From assembly GCA_020635995.1 (NCBI GenBank), contig JACJYS010000002.1:310001-374000 (forward strand): a DNA stretch of 64,000 bases. The letters are read 5' to 3'. Within the stretch, counting starts at the first letter, position 1, and each line of letters starts with the position of its first letter. The notes beneath the pieces were generated by a model. It did not search any database, was not told the origin of the DNA, and was given only the letters and a program-made list of their open reading frames with translations. The stretch is from Chitinophagales bacterium. GTDB taxonomy: Bacteria; Bacteroidota; Bacteroidia; Chitinophagales; UBA8649. Shown here piece after piece: positions 51,753 to 59,436 of the stretch. A program made the position numbers and the translations under genes.

Positions 51753-51774
51753 GCCTCAGCAAAATGCTGAGGCT
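51751..51774 (+). terminator. Hairpin terminator overlapping the stop codon
   Basis: AAGCCTCAGCA, loop AA, TGCTGAGGCTT is a strong stem beginning within the stop codon of the preceding gene. No long T run follows, so termination strength is uncertain. Confidence 0.7.
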
Positions 51775-51806
51775 TACTCATATTAGTATAGTTATGGGAT
51801 AAACTA

Positions 51807-52214
51807 CTAATATTGGTCAACTAAAAATTTAAGTAAATCAGTAGTGGTAACAATACCTACTAATTTTTTGCCGTCTAAAACAGGTAATGCATGAAAATGA
51901 CTGTGGGCTAATATATTAGCTACATCTACAATTAAATCTTCCTGCTGTACGGTTTTTATATTTTTTGTCATAACTTGCTCTATAGTTAGTGCATCAAATA
52001 TTGATAAATTTGATTTATCATCGGCTGACATATAGCTTATCTTATCAAAATCAGAATCGGTAAGCAATCCTATTATTTCATCTCCTTTTACTACGGGTAC
52101 ATGATTAATATTTTTTTCTTTAATTAAATTATAAACTTCTCTTAAAGAGTTTGTTACATTAACAGAAGTTACATTACTTGTCATAATTTTTGAAACGGGA
52201 GTTCTTTTTTTCAT
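51807..52214 (-). CDS. Two-CBS-domain protein
   Basis: The 135-residue protein is a tandem CBS pair: VSKIMTSNVTSVNVTNSLREVYNLIKEK ... HVPVVKGDEIIGLLTDSDFDKI, then IEQVMTKNIKTVQQEDLIVDVANILAHSHFHALPVLDG ... LVGIVTTTDLLKFLV. CBS pairs bind adenine nucleotides and regulate partner proteins; stand-alone pairs of this size are common. No partner is evident nearby. Confidence 0.93.
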   Translation of the reverse strand: MKKRTPVSKIMTSNVTSVNVTNSLREVYNLIKEKNINHVPVVKGDEIIGLLTDSDFDKISYMSADDKSNLSIFDALTIEQVMTKNIKTVQQEDLIVDVANILAHSHFHALPVLDGKKLVGIVTTTDLLKFLVDQY

Positions 52215-52314
52215 TTTTTATAGTTTTTGTTTATTTAATAGTATAAAGTTACTACCATTATTAGCTAATTCAGATGATTTTTAACTTAGTTTAGTATGAT
52301 AATTGTCATAATAC

Positions 52315-52347
52315 AAAAGAGGCTTCAACAATGTTGAAGCCTCTTTT
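52315..52347 (-). terminator. Rho-independent terminator of the azurin gene
   Basis: AAAAGAGGCTTCAAC, loop AAT, GTTGAAGCCTCTTTT is a perfect 15-bp stem 24 bases beyond the azurin stop at 52372. It is symmetrical and can act in either direction. Confidence 0.9.
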
Positions 52348-52371
52348 GTTATTTATCTTTAGAAATAAGGT

Positions 52372-52905
52372 TTATTCTACAATAAATTTACCTTTCATAA
52401 CACTATAATGACCAGGGAAACTACACATAAAATCGTAAGTTCCGGCTTCTGGAGCTTCAAAAGTAACTGTAGCACTTTCGCCACCACCTATAGTTTTGGT
52501 ATGTGCTATTACATCTCCTACTCTATCTGCGGGTATATAATCATTATCTTTAGCTGTCATAGCCGCAGTAGCAAAATCTGCCATATCAACACCTTGTTTT
52601 AGTATTACCACATTGTGTCCCATAACATTAATAGCCATAGTACCAGTGTGGTGTAGTGTTAGTTCTACTGTAGAACCTGCCGGCACTCTCAACTCGTCCC
52701 TATCATATTTCATTTGGTCGTTTGAGTTAATTTCTATTTTAACAGTTTCAGCAGTAGCTTCTTCGGCCGCTGGTGTTTCTTCCACTACTACTTCTTCTGT
52801 AGTAGCTGTTTCTTCTGTAGCTGGAGCTTCGTTTCCTGAATTACAAGCTGTAAAAAAGAAACCAAAAGAAGCCGTAGCCAACAATAATAAATTTAATTTT
52901 TTCAT
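52372..52905 (-). CDS. Azurin-like blue copper lipoprotein
   Basis: The 177-residue protein has a lipoprotein signal (MKKLNLLLLATASFGFFFTAC), an acidic Glu/Thr/Ala-rich linker (about 25-55) and an azurin domain. Copper ligands are visible: GHNVVILK (His after Gly), and the C-terminal CSFPGHYSVMKGKF with Cys, His and the axial Met. Such lipid-anchored azurins carry electrons in the periplasm, for example to cytochromes or peroxidases; the partner is not seen here. Confidence 0.93.
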   Translation of the reverse strand: MKKLNLLLLATASFGFFFTACNSGNEAPATEETATTEEVVVEETPAAEEATAETVKIEINSNDQMKYDRDELRVPAGSTVELTLHHTGTMAINVMGHNVVILKQGVDMADFATAAMTAKDNDYIPADRVGDVIAHTKTIGGGESATVTFEAPEAGTYDFMCSFPGHYSVMKGKFIVE

Positions 52906-52989
52906 GTCTTTTTGTTTTTAAGGTGCAAAGGTACTTGTTTATTTTTCAATTATACAAAGTTTTTTGTGATATAAATCGCACTTTACTCA

Positions 52990-52997
52990 TACATTTG
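52990..52997 (+). promoter_or_regulatory. -7 promoter box TACATTTG of recO
   Basis: The box ends four bases before the ATG at 53002, so the message would be leaderless or nearly so. A TTTTTTG lies 23 bases upstream, within the allowed -33 spacing. Confidence 0.6.
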
Positions 52998-53001
52998 TAC
53001 A

Positions 53002-53706
53002 ATGCTTGTGCATGAAGAAGGAATAATACTCAATGCTTTAAAATTTAAAGAAAGTAGCTTAATTGTTAAAGTTTTTACGCCAAAATATGGGGTACTTACT
53101 TTCTTAGAAAAAGGAGTGCGTAGTGCTAAGGCTAAGGGAAAAGCCGGATGGTTTCAACCCGGAATTATACTACAGTTTATCATGAACTACCAAGAGCATA
53201 AAAGTATGCATTATTTTAGGGAGTATAAATTGGGCTATATTTATGAAAGCAATTTGTACGATATAAAAAAATCTTCTGTATTGCAGTTTGCTATAGAACT
53301 TTTAAGTAAGTGCTTGCACGACCACCAAGATGATGAACAACTATATGAAATGGTTAAAAAGCAATTAATAGCATTAGATAAAAACCCGTTTAATTCAAAT
53401 TTTCATATAGAATTTGTAGTAGAACTAATGAAATTTTTGGGAGTTTATCCCAGTTGTAATTACTCAAAAAATGAAGCGTATTTCAACATGAAAGATGGTA
53501 GCTTTGAAAGCTACGAAAATAAAAATTATACCCTAAATAAAGAGGATTCATTGCTTTTAAGTCAAGTTTTAAGCAATAAAACAGCCTTAAAAAATGGCAA
53601 AGAACGAGCAAAAGTATTGGAAATTTTACTTCAATACTTACAATTTCATATTGAGAACTTTAAAGGTGTAAAAAGTTTAGATGTTTTAAAGGTAATATTG
53701 GGATAA
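53002..53706 (+). CDS. recO: DNA repair protein RecO
   Basis: The 234-residue protein has the RecO opening HEEGIILNALKFKESSLIVKVFTPKYG followed by LEKGVRSAKAKGK, the OB-fold that binds DNA, and a helical C-terminal region (FVVELMKFLGVYPSC). RecO loads RecA onto SSB-coated DNA with RecR in RecF-pathway repair. The zinc-finger cysteines are not evident, as in many Bacteroidota RecO. Length is normal. Confidence 0.92.
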   Translation: MLVHEEGIILNALKFKESSLIVKVFTPKYGVLTFLEKGVRSAKAKGKAGWFQPGIILQFIMNYQEHKSMHYFREYKLGYIYESNLYDIKKSSVLQFAIELLSKCLHDHQDDEQLYEMVKKQLIALDKNPFNSNFHIEFVVELMKFLGVYPSCNYSKNEAYFNMKDGSFESYENKNYTLNKEDSLLLSQVLSNKTALKNGKERAKVLEILLQYLQFHIENFKGVKSLDVLKVILG

Positions 53707-53755
53707 TTTGTTTTAAACAATTTTTTGAAAAACTATAAAAACAGGGTAGTACTGT

Positions 53756-54424
53756 TTATTTTCTGTGCTTGCAAGCCTCTTTTTTGCTAAGCGGTGCTAA
53801 ATTAGTGGTATCTACAAAACGGTAAGTGGCATCGGTATCTGTTTTAGCATATTCTCTTAAAGCCCAGCCTATGGCTTTTTGAACAAAAAACTCTTTGCTG
53901 TCTTTAAAATGTGTACATATTTTAAAAAGTAAATCGGCATCTGTTTTGTCTTTATATTTTAACTGAAATAAGATACAACTTCTGTACAACCAAATATTGC
54001 TACTCGCTTTATACTCTTTCAGAAATTTCGGAATCATTTCAGGATAATTTAGTAGATAATTGCCCAATAAATTAGGAGCAATACTATCTACACTATCCCA
54101 CCAAGAACGCGTTACTATTAAAGTAGAAATGTAATCTAAATCAATAATATTACTGTACTTTTTCTGGCATTTAATAGCCAAATCTATACCGCAGTAGTTC
54201 ATTTCTCTTTTGGGGTGTTGCATCATTTTTAAAACAACAAATTTATATTCTTCAGCAGAAGGTAACTCGTAGTTTTTCATTACTTGCTTAAAAACATTTT
54301 TACGTACTGGCGACCGTACACCATAAAACTTAAAATTGTTTTTCATGTATTTTTCCATCGGCAATTTATCTGCTTCAACGGCTGTCTTATTTAACTCTCG
54401 GTTAAAAACTCTTAGTAATTTCAT
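53756..54424 (-). CDS. DNA alkylation repair (AlkD-like HEAT-repeat) protein
   Basis: The 222-residue helical protein has the AlkD-family motifs FYGVRSPVRKNVFKQVMKNY, WWDSVDSIAPNLLGNYLL and VQKAIGWALREYAKTD, which shape the HEAT-repeat groove that grips alkylated DNA. AlkD-type enzymes remove N3- and N7-alkylpurines. The C-terminus (LSKKEACKHRK) matches the typical end. It is convergent with recO (50 bases between stops). Confidence 0.9.
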   Translation of the reverse strand: MKLLRVFNRELNKTAVEADKLPMEKYMKNNFKFYGVRSPVRKNVFKQVMKNYELPSAEEYKFVVLKMMQHPKREMNYCGIDLAIKCQKKYSNIIDLDYISTLIVTRSWWDSVDSIAPNLLGNYLLNYPEMIPKFLKEYKASSNIWLYRSCILFQLKYKDKTDADLLFKICTHFKDSKEFFVQKAIGWALREYAKTDTDATYRFVDTTNLAPLSKKEACKHRK

Positions 54425-54438
54425 TTAGCAAAATTTAT

Positions 54439-54960
54439 GACTATCCGTTATTACACCAATAATTTATGCTTTAAGAAGCATCTTGGAGCGTTTAAGTAAT
54501 TTGAATTACAGTTTGTGGTCTTTCACTTTTGTCTTGATACAAAAGTAACAAAAAATCAAGACTGTAATCAAAAACACTAAAATGCTATAAAACAGACGAG
54601 GACAAATTAATGTATGCTCAACTTCATTTTTCCTAAAGTATTTTCACTTTTAGGAGCATACTAATTTGTCTGTTTACTGTTTTATAATTTCATTCATTTT
54701 GGATGTCTGTTTTACATCATTTCTTAACGTATTTTTGATTAAGGTCAGGTAAAAAGTGCACCTTAAGTTTGCAAGCGGGACACCCATTAACCGAAAACTC
54801 CGTAAAAAATTAAACTGTTTGAAGAACGGAGTGATGAGTTTTTAATTTTTAGGAGTTGAGGTTATAATGGGTCGCTGAAAACTTAGTGCGATTCTTTTGT
54901 AACTTTTCTTCTAAAGAAAAGTTAATGTAAAATACTTCATAGGTATCTTTACGAATTGTC
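54439..54960 (-). repeat. Structured MITE-like repeat, copy B (inverted relative to copy A)
   Basis: On the minus strand it follows copy A (10375-10814) nearly base for base, with an extra ~125-base segment at about 54746-54873 that itself contains an inverted pair (ACTCCGT / ACGGAGT). The end hairpin is TTACTTTTGT-ATCAAG-ACAAAAGTGA, where a C-G pair of copy A has become T-A on both arms. It lies in the 712-base gap between the AlkD and Gfo/Idh genes; the remaining ~175 bases show no feature. Confidence 0.8.
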
Positions 54961-55136
54961 GCAAAATTATAATTTTCGCTTTTAAATAAAGATATAGACG
55001 GGCTTATTGTCTATATTAATATCCACTTCACAGCTGTTTTTGGAAAGCCTTATAGCTTATTGTTAAATTTTGTATGGCGTAGCACTTAAATTAGCACTTT
55101 GTAATATGCTATAAAAGCATCAATTTAAAAAACAAT

Positions 55137-56111
55137 ATGTTAAAAATAGGCGTTTTAGGAGCAGGGCATTTGGGCAAAATTCATATTAGGCTAATTAAAG
55201 AAATAGAAACTTTAGAATTAGTTGGTTTTTACGACCCAAACGATACTAATGCCTTTAAAACTGAAGAAAAATACGAAGTAAAACGCTTTACCGATATTGA
55301 AGAACTTATAGCCGCCTGCGATGCTATTGATATAGTTACCACCACCATTTCTCATTTTGAATGTGCTAAAATGGCAATAAGAAAAGGGAAACATATTTTT
55401 ATAGAAAAACCTATGACTTCTACTTTAGAAGAAGCATACAGCTTAGTAGAACTTATAAAAGAAGCAGGTATAAAAGCTCAAGTAGGACATGTAGAGCGTT
55501 TTAATCCGGCATTTTTAGCCGTAAAAAATTACGATTTTAATCCCATGTTTATAGAAACGCATCGCCTGGCTCAGTTTAACCCGCGGGGTACAGATGTTTC
55601 TGTTATTCATGATTTAATGATTCATGACATAGATATTATTTTAAAACTGGTAAAAACCAATGTAAAGAAAATACATGCCAGTGGCGTACCTATTATTAGC
55701 GATTCGCCAGATATAGCCAATGCCCGTATTGAATTTGATAATGGCTGCGTAGCCAATGTTACCGCCAGCCGATTATCTATAAAAAATATGAGAAAAACTC
55801 GGGTTTTTCAAAGAGATGCTTATGTTACCATAGATTTTTTAGAAAAGAAAACAGAGATTTTTAAACTATACAACGAGCAACCCAGCGAGCATAATACATT
55901 TGAGCTTGAAATGGCAAATAACAAAAAAAAATACATCCATTTTGACACGCCTAAAATAGAGCCTACAAACGCTATAAAAATGGAGTTGGAATACTTTGCA
56001 CAAAGTATTTATCAAAATAAAATTCCGGAAGTTACCGCCATGGACGGATTAAAAGCCATGGAAGTTGCTTACGGAGTTTTAGATAAAATTCAACGCTTGA
56101 ATATTATTTAG
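55137..56111 (+). CDS. Gfo/Idh/MocA-family NAD(P)-dependent oxidoreductase
   Basis: The 324-residue protein has the nucleotide-binding LKIGVLGAGHLGKIHIRLIKEI (2-23), IEKPMTSTLEEAYSLVELIK (the EKP motif of the family) and a C-terminal alpha/beta dehydrogenase domain with DLMIHDIDIILKLV. Members oxidise sugars, sugar nucleotides or inositols. Its position before a lipoprotein and an exopolysaccharide sugar transferase suggests a link with surface-sugar metabolism, which is inference. Confidence 0.9.
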   Translation: MLKIGVLGAGHLGKIHIRLIKEIETLELVGFYDPNDTNAFKTEEKYEVKRFTDIEELIAACDAIDIVTTTISHFECAKMAIRKGKHIFIEKPMTSTLEEAYSLVELIKEAGIKAQVGHVERFNPAFLAVKNYDFNPMFIETHRLAQFNPRGTDVSVIHDLMIHDIDIILKLVKTNVKKIHASGVPIISDSPDIANARIEFDNGCVANVTASRLSIKNMRKTRVFQRDAYVTIDFLEKKTEIFKLYNEQPSEHNTFELEMANNKKKYIHFDTPKIEPTNAIKMELEYFAQSIYQNKIPEVTAMDGLKAMEVAYGVLDKIQRLNII

Positions 56112-56143
56112 TTAAATTTGTCGTTTGTTAAGCAAAAGACTGT

Positions 56144-56968
56144 ATGAAACAAACTATTTTTTACCTTTTTTTATTACTTGTTATTTTAAATTCTTGCGAG
56201 AAATCGCCTAATGGAGGTGTGCCCAGTTATGTACAGATAGATAGTGTTATTTTAAACACAAATGCTGCTCAAGGAAGCAATCAAAACGGCATTAACACAC
56301 TTTGGATAGAAAGCGAAGGAGAAGAAATAGGCACTTTTGAATTTCCTACCATAGTGCCCGCTTTAGTACAGGGAAATAGAGAAATAATAATAAATGCCGG
56401 TGTTTATGTAAATGGCGATTATTTTAACAGAGAAATTTATCCGGCATATAAACCATATACAGCCAATGTTAATTTTAAACTGAAAGACACGCTTAAAATT
56501 ACACCTCAATTTGAGTATTATGAAGATGTAGGTTTTATAATAAACGAAAATTTTGAATCGGGAAATATTTTTTCTACTTCCGATAGAACTGCCACCGGAG
56601 ATACCAACAATATAGACGGTAGATGCTTGCATATACATCTTGATAATACAAATAGCTCGGTGTCTTTATTATCCAGCTCGTCTTATCAACTTCCCCCTTC
56701 TGGCAGAACGTATATAGAACTACAAACAAAATATACTAACGATTTTGCTATAGGTGTAAAAGCTGTAAATAATGGAGTTGTTTCACCAGAAACGTACATA
56801 CAAATTTTTACCAACACTTCAGATTGGACATATTTATACCAAGATATTACTACCTTGCTTGTTAATTTGAATGCAGACGCTTATGTTTTCTTTATTCAGT
56901 CAAGCAAATATACAGATGTTAGTAGCTCAGATGTTTATATTGATAACTTTAAAGTATTAACGTTTTAA
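56144..56968 (+). CDS. Putative lipoprotein with C-terminal beta-sandwich, unknown function
   Basis: The 274-residue protein begins MKQTIFYLFLLLVILNSC, a lipoprotein signal. The sequence after it (SYVQIDSVILNTNAAQGSNQ, LWIESEGEEIGTFEFPT, REIIINAGVYVNG) looks like beta-sandwich material, as in many Bacteroidota surface lipoproteins. No family recognised. Its stop overlaps the start of the sugar transferase gene (TAATG), so the two are translationally coupled. Confidence 0.75.
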   Translation: MKQTIFYLFLLLVILNSCEKSPNGGVPSYVQIDSVILNTNAAQGSNQNGINTLWIESEGEEIGTFEFPTIVPALVQGNREIIINAGVYVNGDYFNREIYPAYKPYTANVNFKLKDTLKITPQFEYYEDVGFIINENFESGNIFSTSDRTATGDTNNIDGRCLHIHLDNTNSSVSLLSSSSYQLPPSGRTYIELQTKYTNDFAIGVKAVNNGVVSPETYIQIFTNTSDWTYLYQDITTLLVNLNADAYVFFIQSSKYTDVSSSDVYIDNFKVLTF

Positions 56969-58380
56969 TGTTTCAAAAAAACAAAAAATATGTTTTTCTT
57001 TTCCAATTTTTTGATTGGTTTGTAGCTATTTTAGTTTGGATATTGTTTTTTTCATTTAGAAAAAAATATGTAGAAAATTTTCCTTTAGATATCTATCAAA
57101 TTTTAGGCGATGATAATTTTATTTATGCCATTATAATTTTGCCTATAATGTGGGTAATATGGTATGCTTTTACAGGGCAGTATCATAAAGTTTATAGGCA
57201 GTCAAGATTAAGAGTGGTTTATAAAACATTTTGGCAATCGTTAATAGGCGTATTAGCTATTTTTTTCGTTTTATTATTAGACGACCAAGTGGGAAACTAC
57301 ACAAAATACTATGCTACATTTTCATTTTTATTGGTAGCACAGTTTTTTTTCACTACAGTTTGTCGGCTTATTTTATTGACATTTATAAAGCATAAAATGG
57401 CTAAAGGAGAAATTTTAACTAATGCCGTAATTGTAGGAAGTAAATATAAAGCCAAGCAATTTTTTGACGATTTTAATAGAAACCCGTTGGTTTATGGCTA
57501 CGATATTAAAGGTGTGGTAGGAATAAATGGAGGCGTTATAAATGCAGAAGGACTTCCTTTTTTAGGAAATTTAGCCTCTTTAGAAGAAATTTGCATAAAA
57601 TACAATATAGAAGATGTAATAATAGCTGTAGAAACAAAAGAACATTTATTTATTAATAAAATTATAATTTCTTTGTCGTCTTTAGCTGTGTTTATTAGAA
57701 TTATACCCGATTTGTACGATATTTTATCGGGTTCGGTAAATATGCGAGAAGTAATAGGTGCTCCGTTAATTGATATTTTCCCCGATGCGATGCCTTTATG
57801 GCAGCAAAACATAAAGCGACTGTTAGATGTTGTAATTTCTTCTGTAGCATTAATTATTTTATTTCCATTTTTTATAATAATAGCATTAACAATTAAGGTA
57901 ACAGATAAAGGTTCTATATTTTATTCTCAGCTAAGAGTGGGCAAGGGTGGTGAAATGTTTAGGATGTATAAATTTAGATCTATGAAAGAAGATGCCGAGC
58001 CTAATGGTCCTGCACTTTCTGCCGATAATGATGAAAGAATAACACCTTTGGGCAAATTTATGCGTAAGTGGCGTATAGACGAGTTGCCACAGTTTTGGAA
58101 TGTACTAAAAGGCGATATGAGTTTAATAGGACCACGCCCCGAAAGAAAATATTACATAGACTTAATGAGTGAAAAAGCTCCAGAAGTGAAACACCTACAG
58201 CGTGTAAGACCAGGACTTACATCTTTAGGAATGGTTAAATTTGGCTATGCTCAAAATGTAGATGAAATGATACAGCGTTTGAAATACGATATTATTTATA
58301 TAGAAAAACGCTCTTTAGGCTTAGATTTTAAAATATTTCTTTACACCTTAATTACATTAATTAGAGGAAGAGGAAAGTAA
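56968..58380 (+). CDS. Polyisoprenyl-phosphate hexose-1-phosphate transferase (exopolysaccharide initiation)
   Basis: The 470-residue protein has four to five membrane spans at the N-terminus, a Rossmann-like middle (AVIVGSKYKAKQFFDDF), and a bacterial sugar-transferase domain at the C-terminus: KRLLDVVISSVALIILFPFF, GKGGEMFRMYKFRSMKEDAE, RKWRIDELPQFWNVLKGDMSL and IGPRPERKYYID. WcaJ/WbaP-type enzymes start exopolysaccharide or O-antigen synthesis by loading the first sugar on undecaprenyl phosphate. Sugar specificity is not clear. Confidence 0.92.
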   Translation: MFQKNKKYVFLFQFFDWFVAILVWILFFSFRKKYVENFPLDIYQILGDDNFIYAIIILPIMWVIWYAFTGQYHKVYRQSRLRVVYKTFWQSLIGVLAIFFVLLLDDQVGNYTKYYATFSFLLVAQFFFTTVCRLILLTFIKHKMAKGEILTNAVIVGSKYKAKQFFDDFNRNPLVYGYDIKGVVGINGGVINAEGLPFLGNLASLEEICIKYNIEDVIIAVETKEHLFINKIIISLSSLAVFIRIIPDLYDILSGSVNMREVIGAPLIDIFPDAMPLWQQNIKRLLDVVISSVALIILFPFFIIIALTIKVTDKGSIFYSQLRVGKGGEMFRMYKFRSMKEDAEPNGPALSADNDERITPLGKFMRKWRIDELPQFWNVLKGDMSLIGPRPERKYYIDLMSEKAPEVKHLQRVRPGLTSLGMVKFGYAQNVDEMIQRLKYDIIYIEKRSLGLDFKIFLYTLITLIRGRGK

Positions 58381-58549
58381 ATTTTGAGGTAGAATAAAAA
58401 TAGATGTGTAGAAAACCTTGAAACACAAAAGAAAGAGGCTATAGTTATAAGAGGAAAGATTATAAAACTTTTAAAAATAGCATAATTTAGTAGCAATATT
58501 AATTTTCATTAACAAACAAATAGTTCTTTTTTCTTTTAGTTATTAGCCT

Positions 58550-58557
58550 TACCTTTG
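58550..58557 (+). promoter_or_regulatory. -7 promoter box TACCTTTG of ndk
   Basis: The box matches TAnnTTTG followed by C; the predicted start near 58564 gives a leader of about 23 bases before the ATG at 58587. Confidence 0.6.
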
Positions 58558-58586
58558 CACTTCAATTTTAAAAAAAGAATAAAATA

Positions 58587-59006
58587 ATGGCAACAAACAG
58601 AACTTTTACAATGATTAAACCTGATGCTACCGCAGCAGGGCACGCAGGTGCAATTTTAGACCAAATACTTAAAGGTGGATTTAAAGTTGTAGCATTAAAA
58701 TATACTAAATTGACTATAGATCAAGCTAAAGCTTTTTATGCAGTACATGCTGAGCGTCCCTTTTATGGCGAGTTGGTAGAATTTATGACAGAAGGTCCTA
58801 TTTATGCAGCTATATTAGAAAAAAATAATGCCGTAGCAGATTTTAGAACTTTAATAGGTGCTACTAATCCGGCAGAAGCAGCAGAAGGAACTATACGTAA
58901 AAGATTTGCAGAAAATATAGGAAGAAATGCGGTTCATGGTAGCGACAGCGATGAAAACGCAGCCATAGAAGGTAATTTCTTTTTTAGTAACTTAGAGAGA
59001 TTTTAA
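58587..59006 (+). CDS. ndk: Nucleoside diphosphate kinase
   Basis: The 139-residue enzyme opens NRTFTMIKPDATAAGHAGAI and has the active-site NAVHGSDS with the phosphorylated His117. The ending EGNFFFSNLERF is typical for Bacteroidota. It transfers the gamma phosphate between nucleoside triphosphates and diphosphates. Confidence 0.97.
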   Translation: MATNRTFTMIKPDATAAGHAGAILDQILKGGFKVVALKYTKLTIDQAKAFYAVHAERPFYGELVEFMTEGPIYAAILEKNNAVADFRTLIGATNPAEAAEGTIRKRFAENIGRNAVHGSDSDENAAIEGNFFFSNLERF

Positions 59007-59026
59007 TAACTATAAATTTTACAATT

Positions 59027-59356
59027 ATGAAAAATATTAAATTTTTATTGGTATTTATGGCAATAGCCGTAGCACTAACATCATGCAAAAAAATAGCTAC
59101 AGTAGAAGTAGTTAACCAAAACAACTGCGATTATAACTTTTTTCAGGGTAGCAGTTCAAGTGGAGAGTATTTAGGTATAGTGAATGCCAACAGCACAAAA
59201 TCTTTTGAAATAGAATTAGAAAAAGGCTTGTTTAGTGATTTAATAGAAAATGCCGGAGATTTTTATGCAGAACCTAACAGCTGTTTCGGATATTCAGATG
59301 AATATTTTTATGTAGAGCTAAAAAAGAAAAAAACTTCTACTATTTTAATAGATTAA
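59027..59356 (+). CDS. Small putative lipoprotein, unknown function
   Basis: The 109-residue protein starts MKNIKFLLVFMAIAVALTSC, a lipoprotein signal, followed by KKIATVEVVNQNNCDYNFFQ and a short acidic beta-rich region. No family recognised. It lies 20 bases after ndk and may be co-transcribed. Confidence 0.65.
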   Translation: MKNIKFLLVFMAIAVALTSCKKIATVEVVNQNNCDYNFFQGSSSSGEYLGIVNANSTKSFEIELEKGLFSDLIENAGDFYAEPNSCFGYSDEYFYVELKKKKTSTILID

Positions 59357-59398
59357 AACTCTTTACTTTCCGATAAAAAATACCATTGTAAAATCCAA

Positions 59399-59436
59399 AA
59401 TAGTTTAAACTATTTTGGGTTAGCAATTGGTATTAA
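59399..59436 (+). repeat. Third, diverged copy of the 38-bp promoter-proximal repeat
   Basis: AATAGTTTAAACTATTTTGG and the following TTAGCAATTGGTATTAA resemble 20840-20877 and the reverse complement of 24764-24801 at about 30 of 38 bases. Here no promoter box follows, and the block overlaps the end of the histidine kinase gene. Confidence 0.4.
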
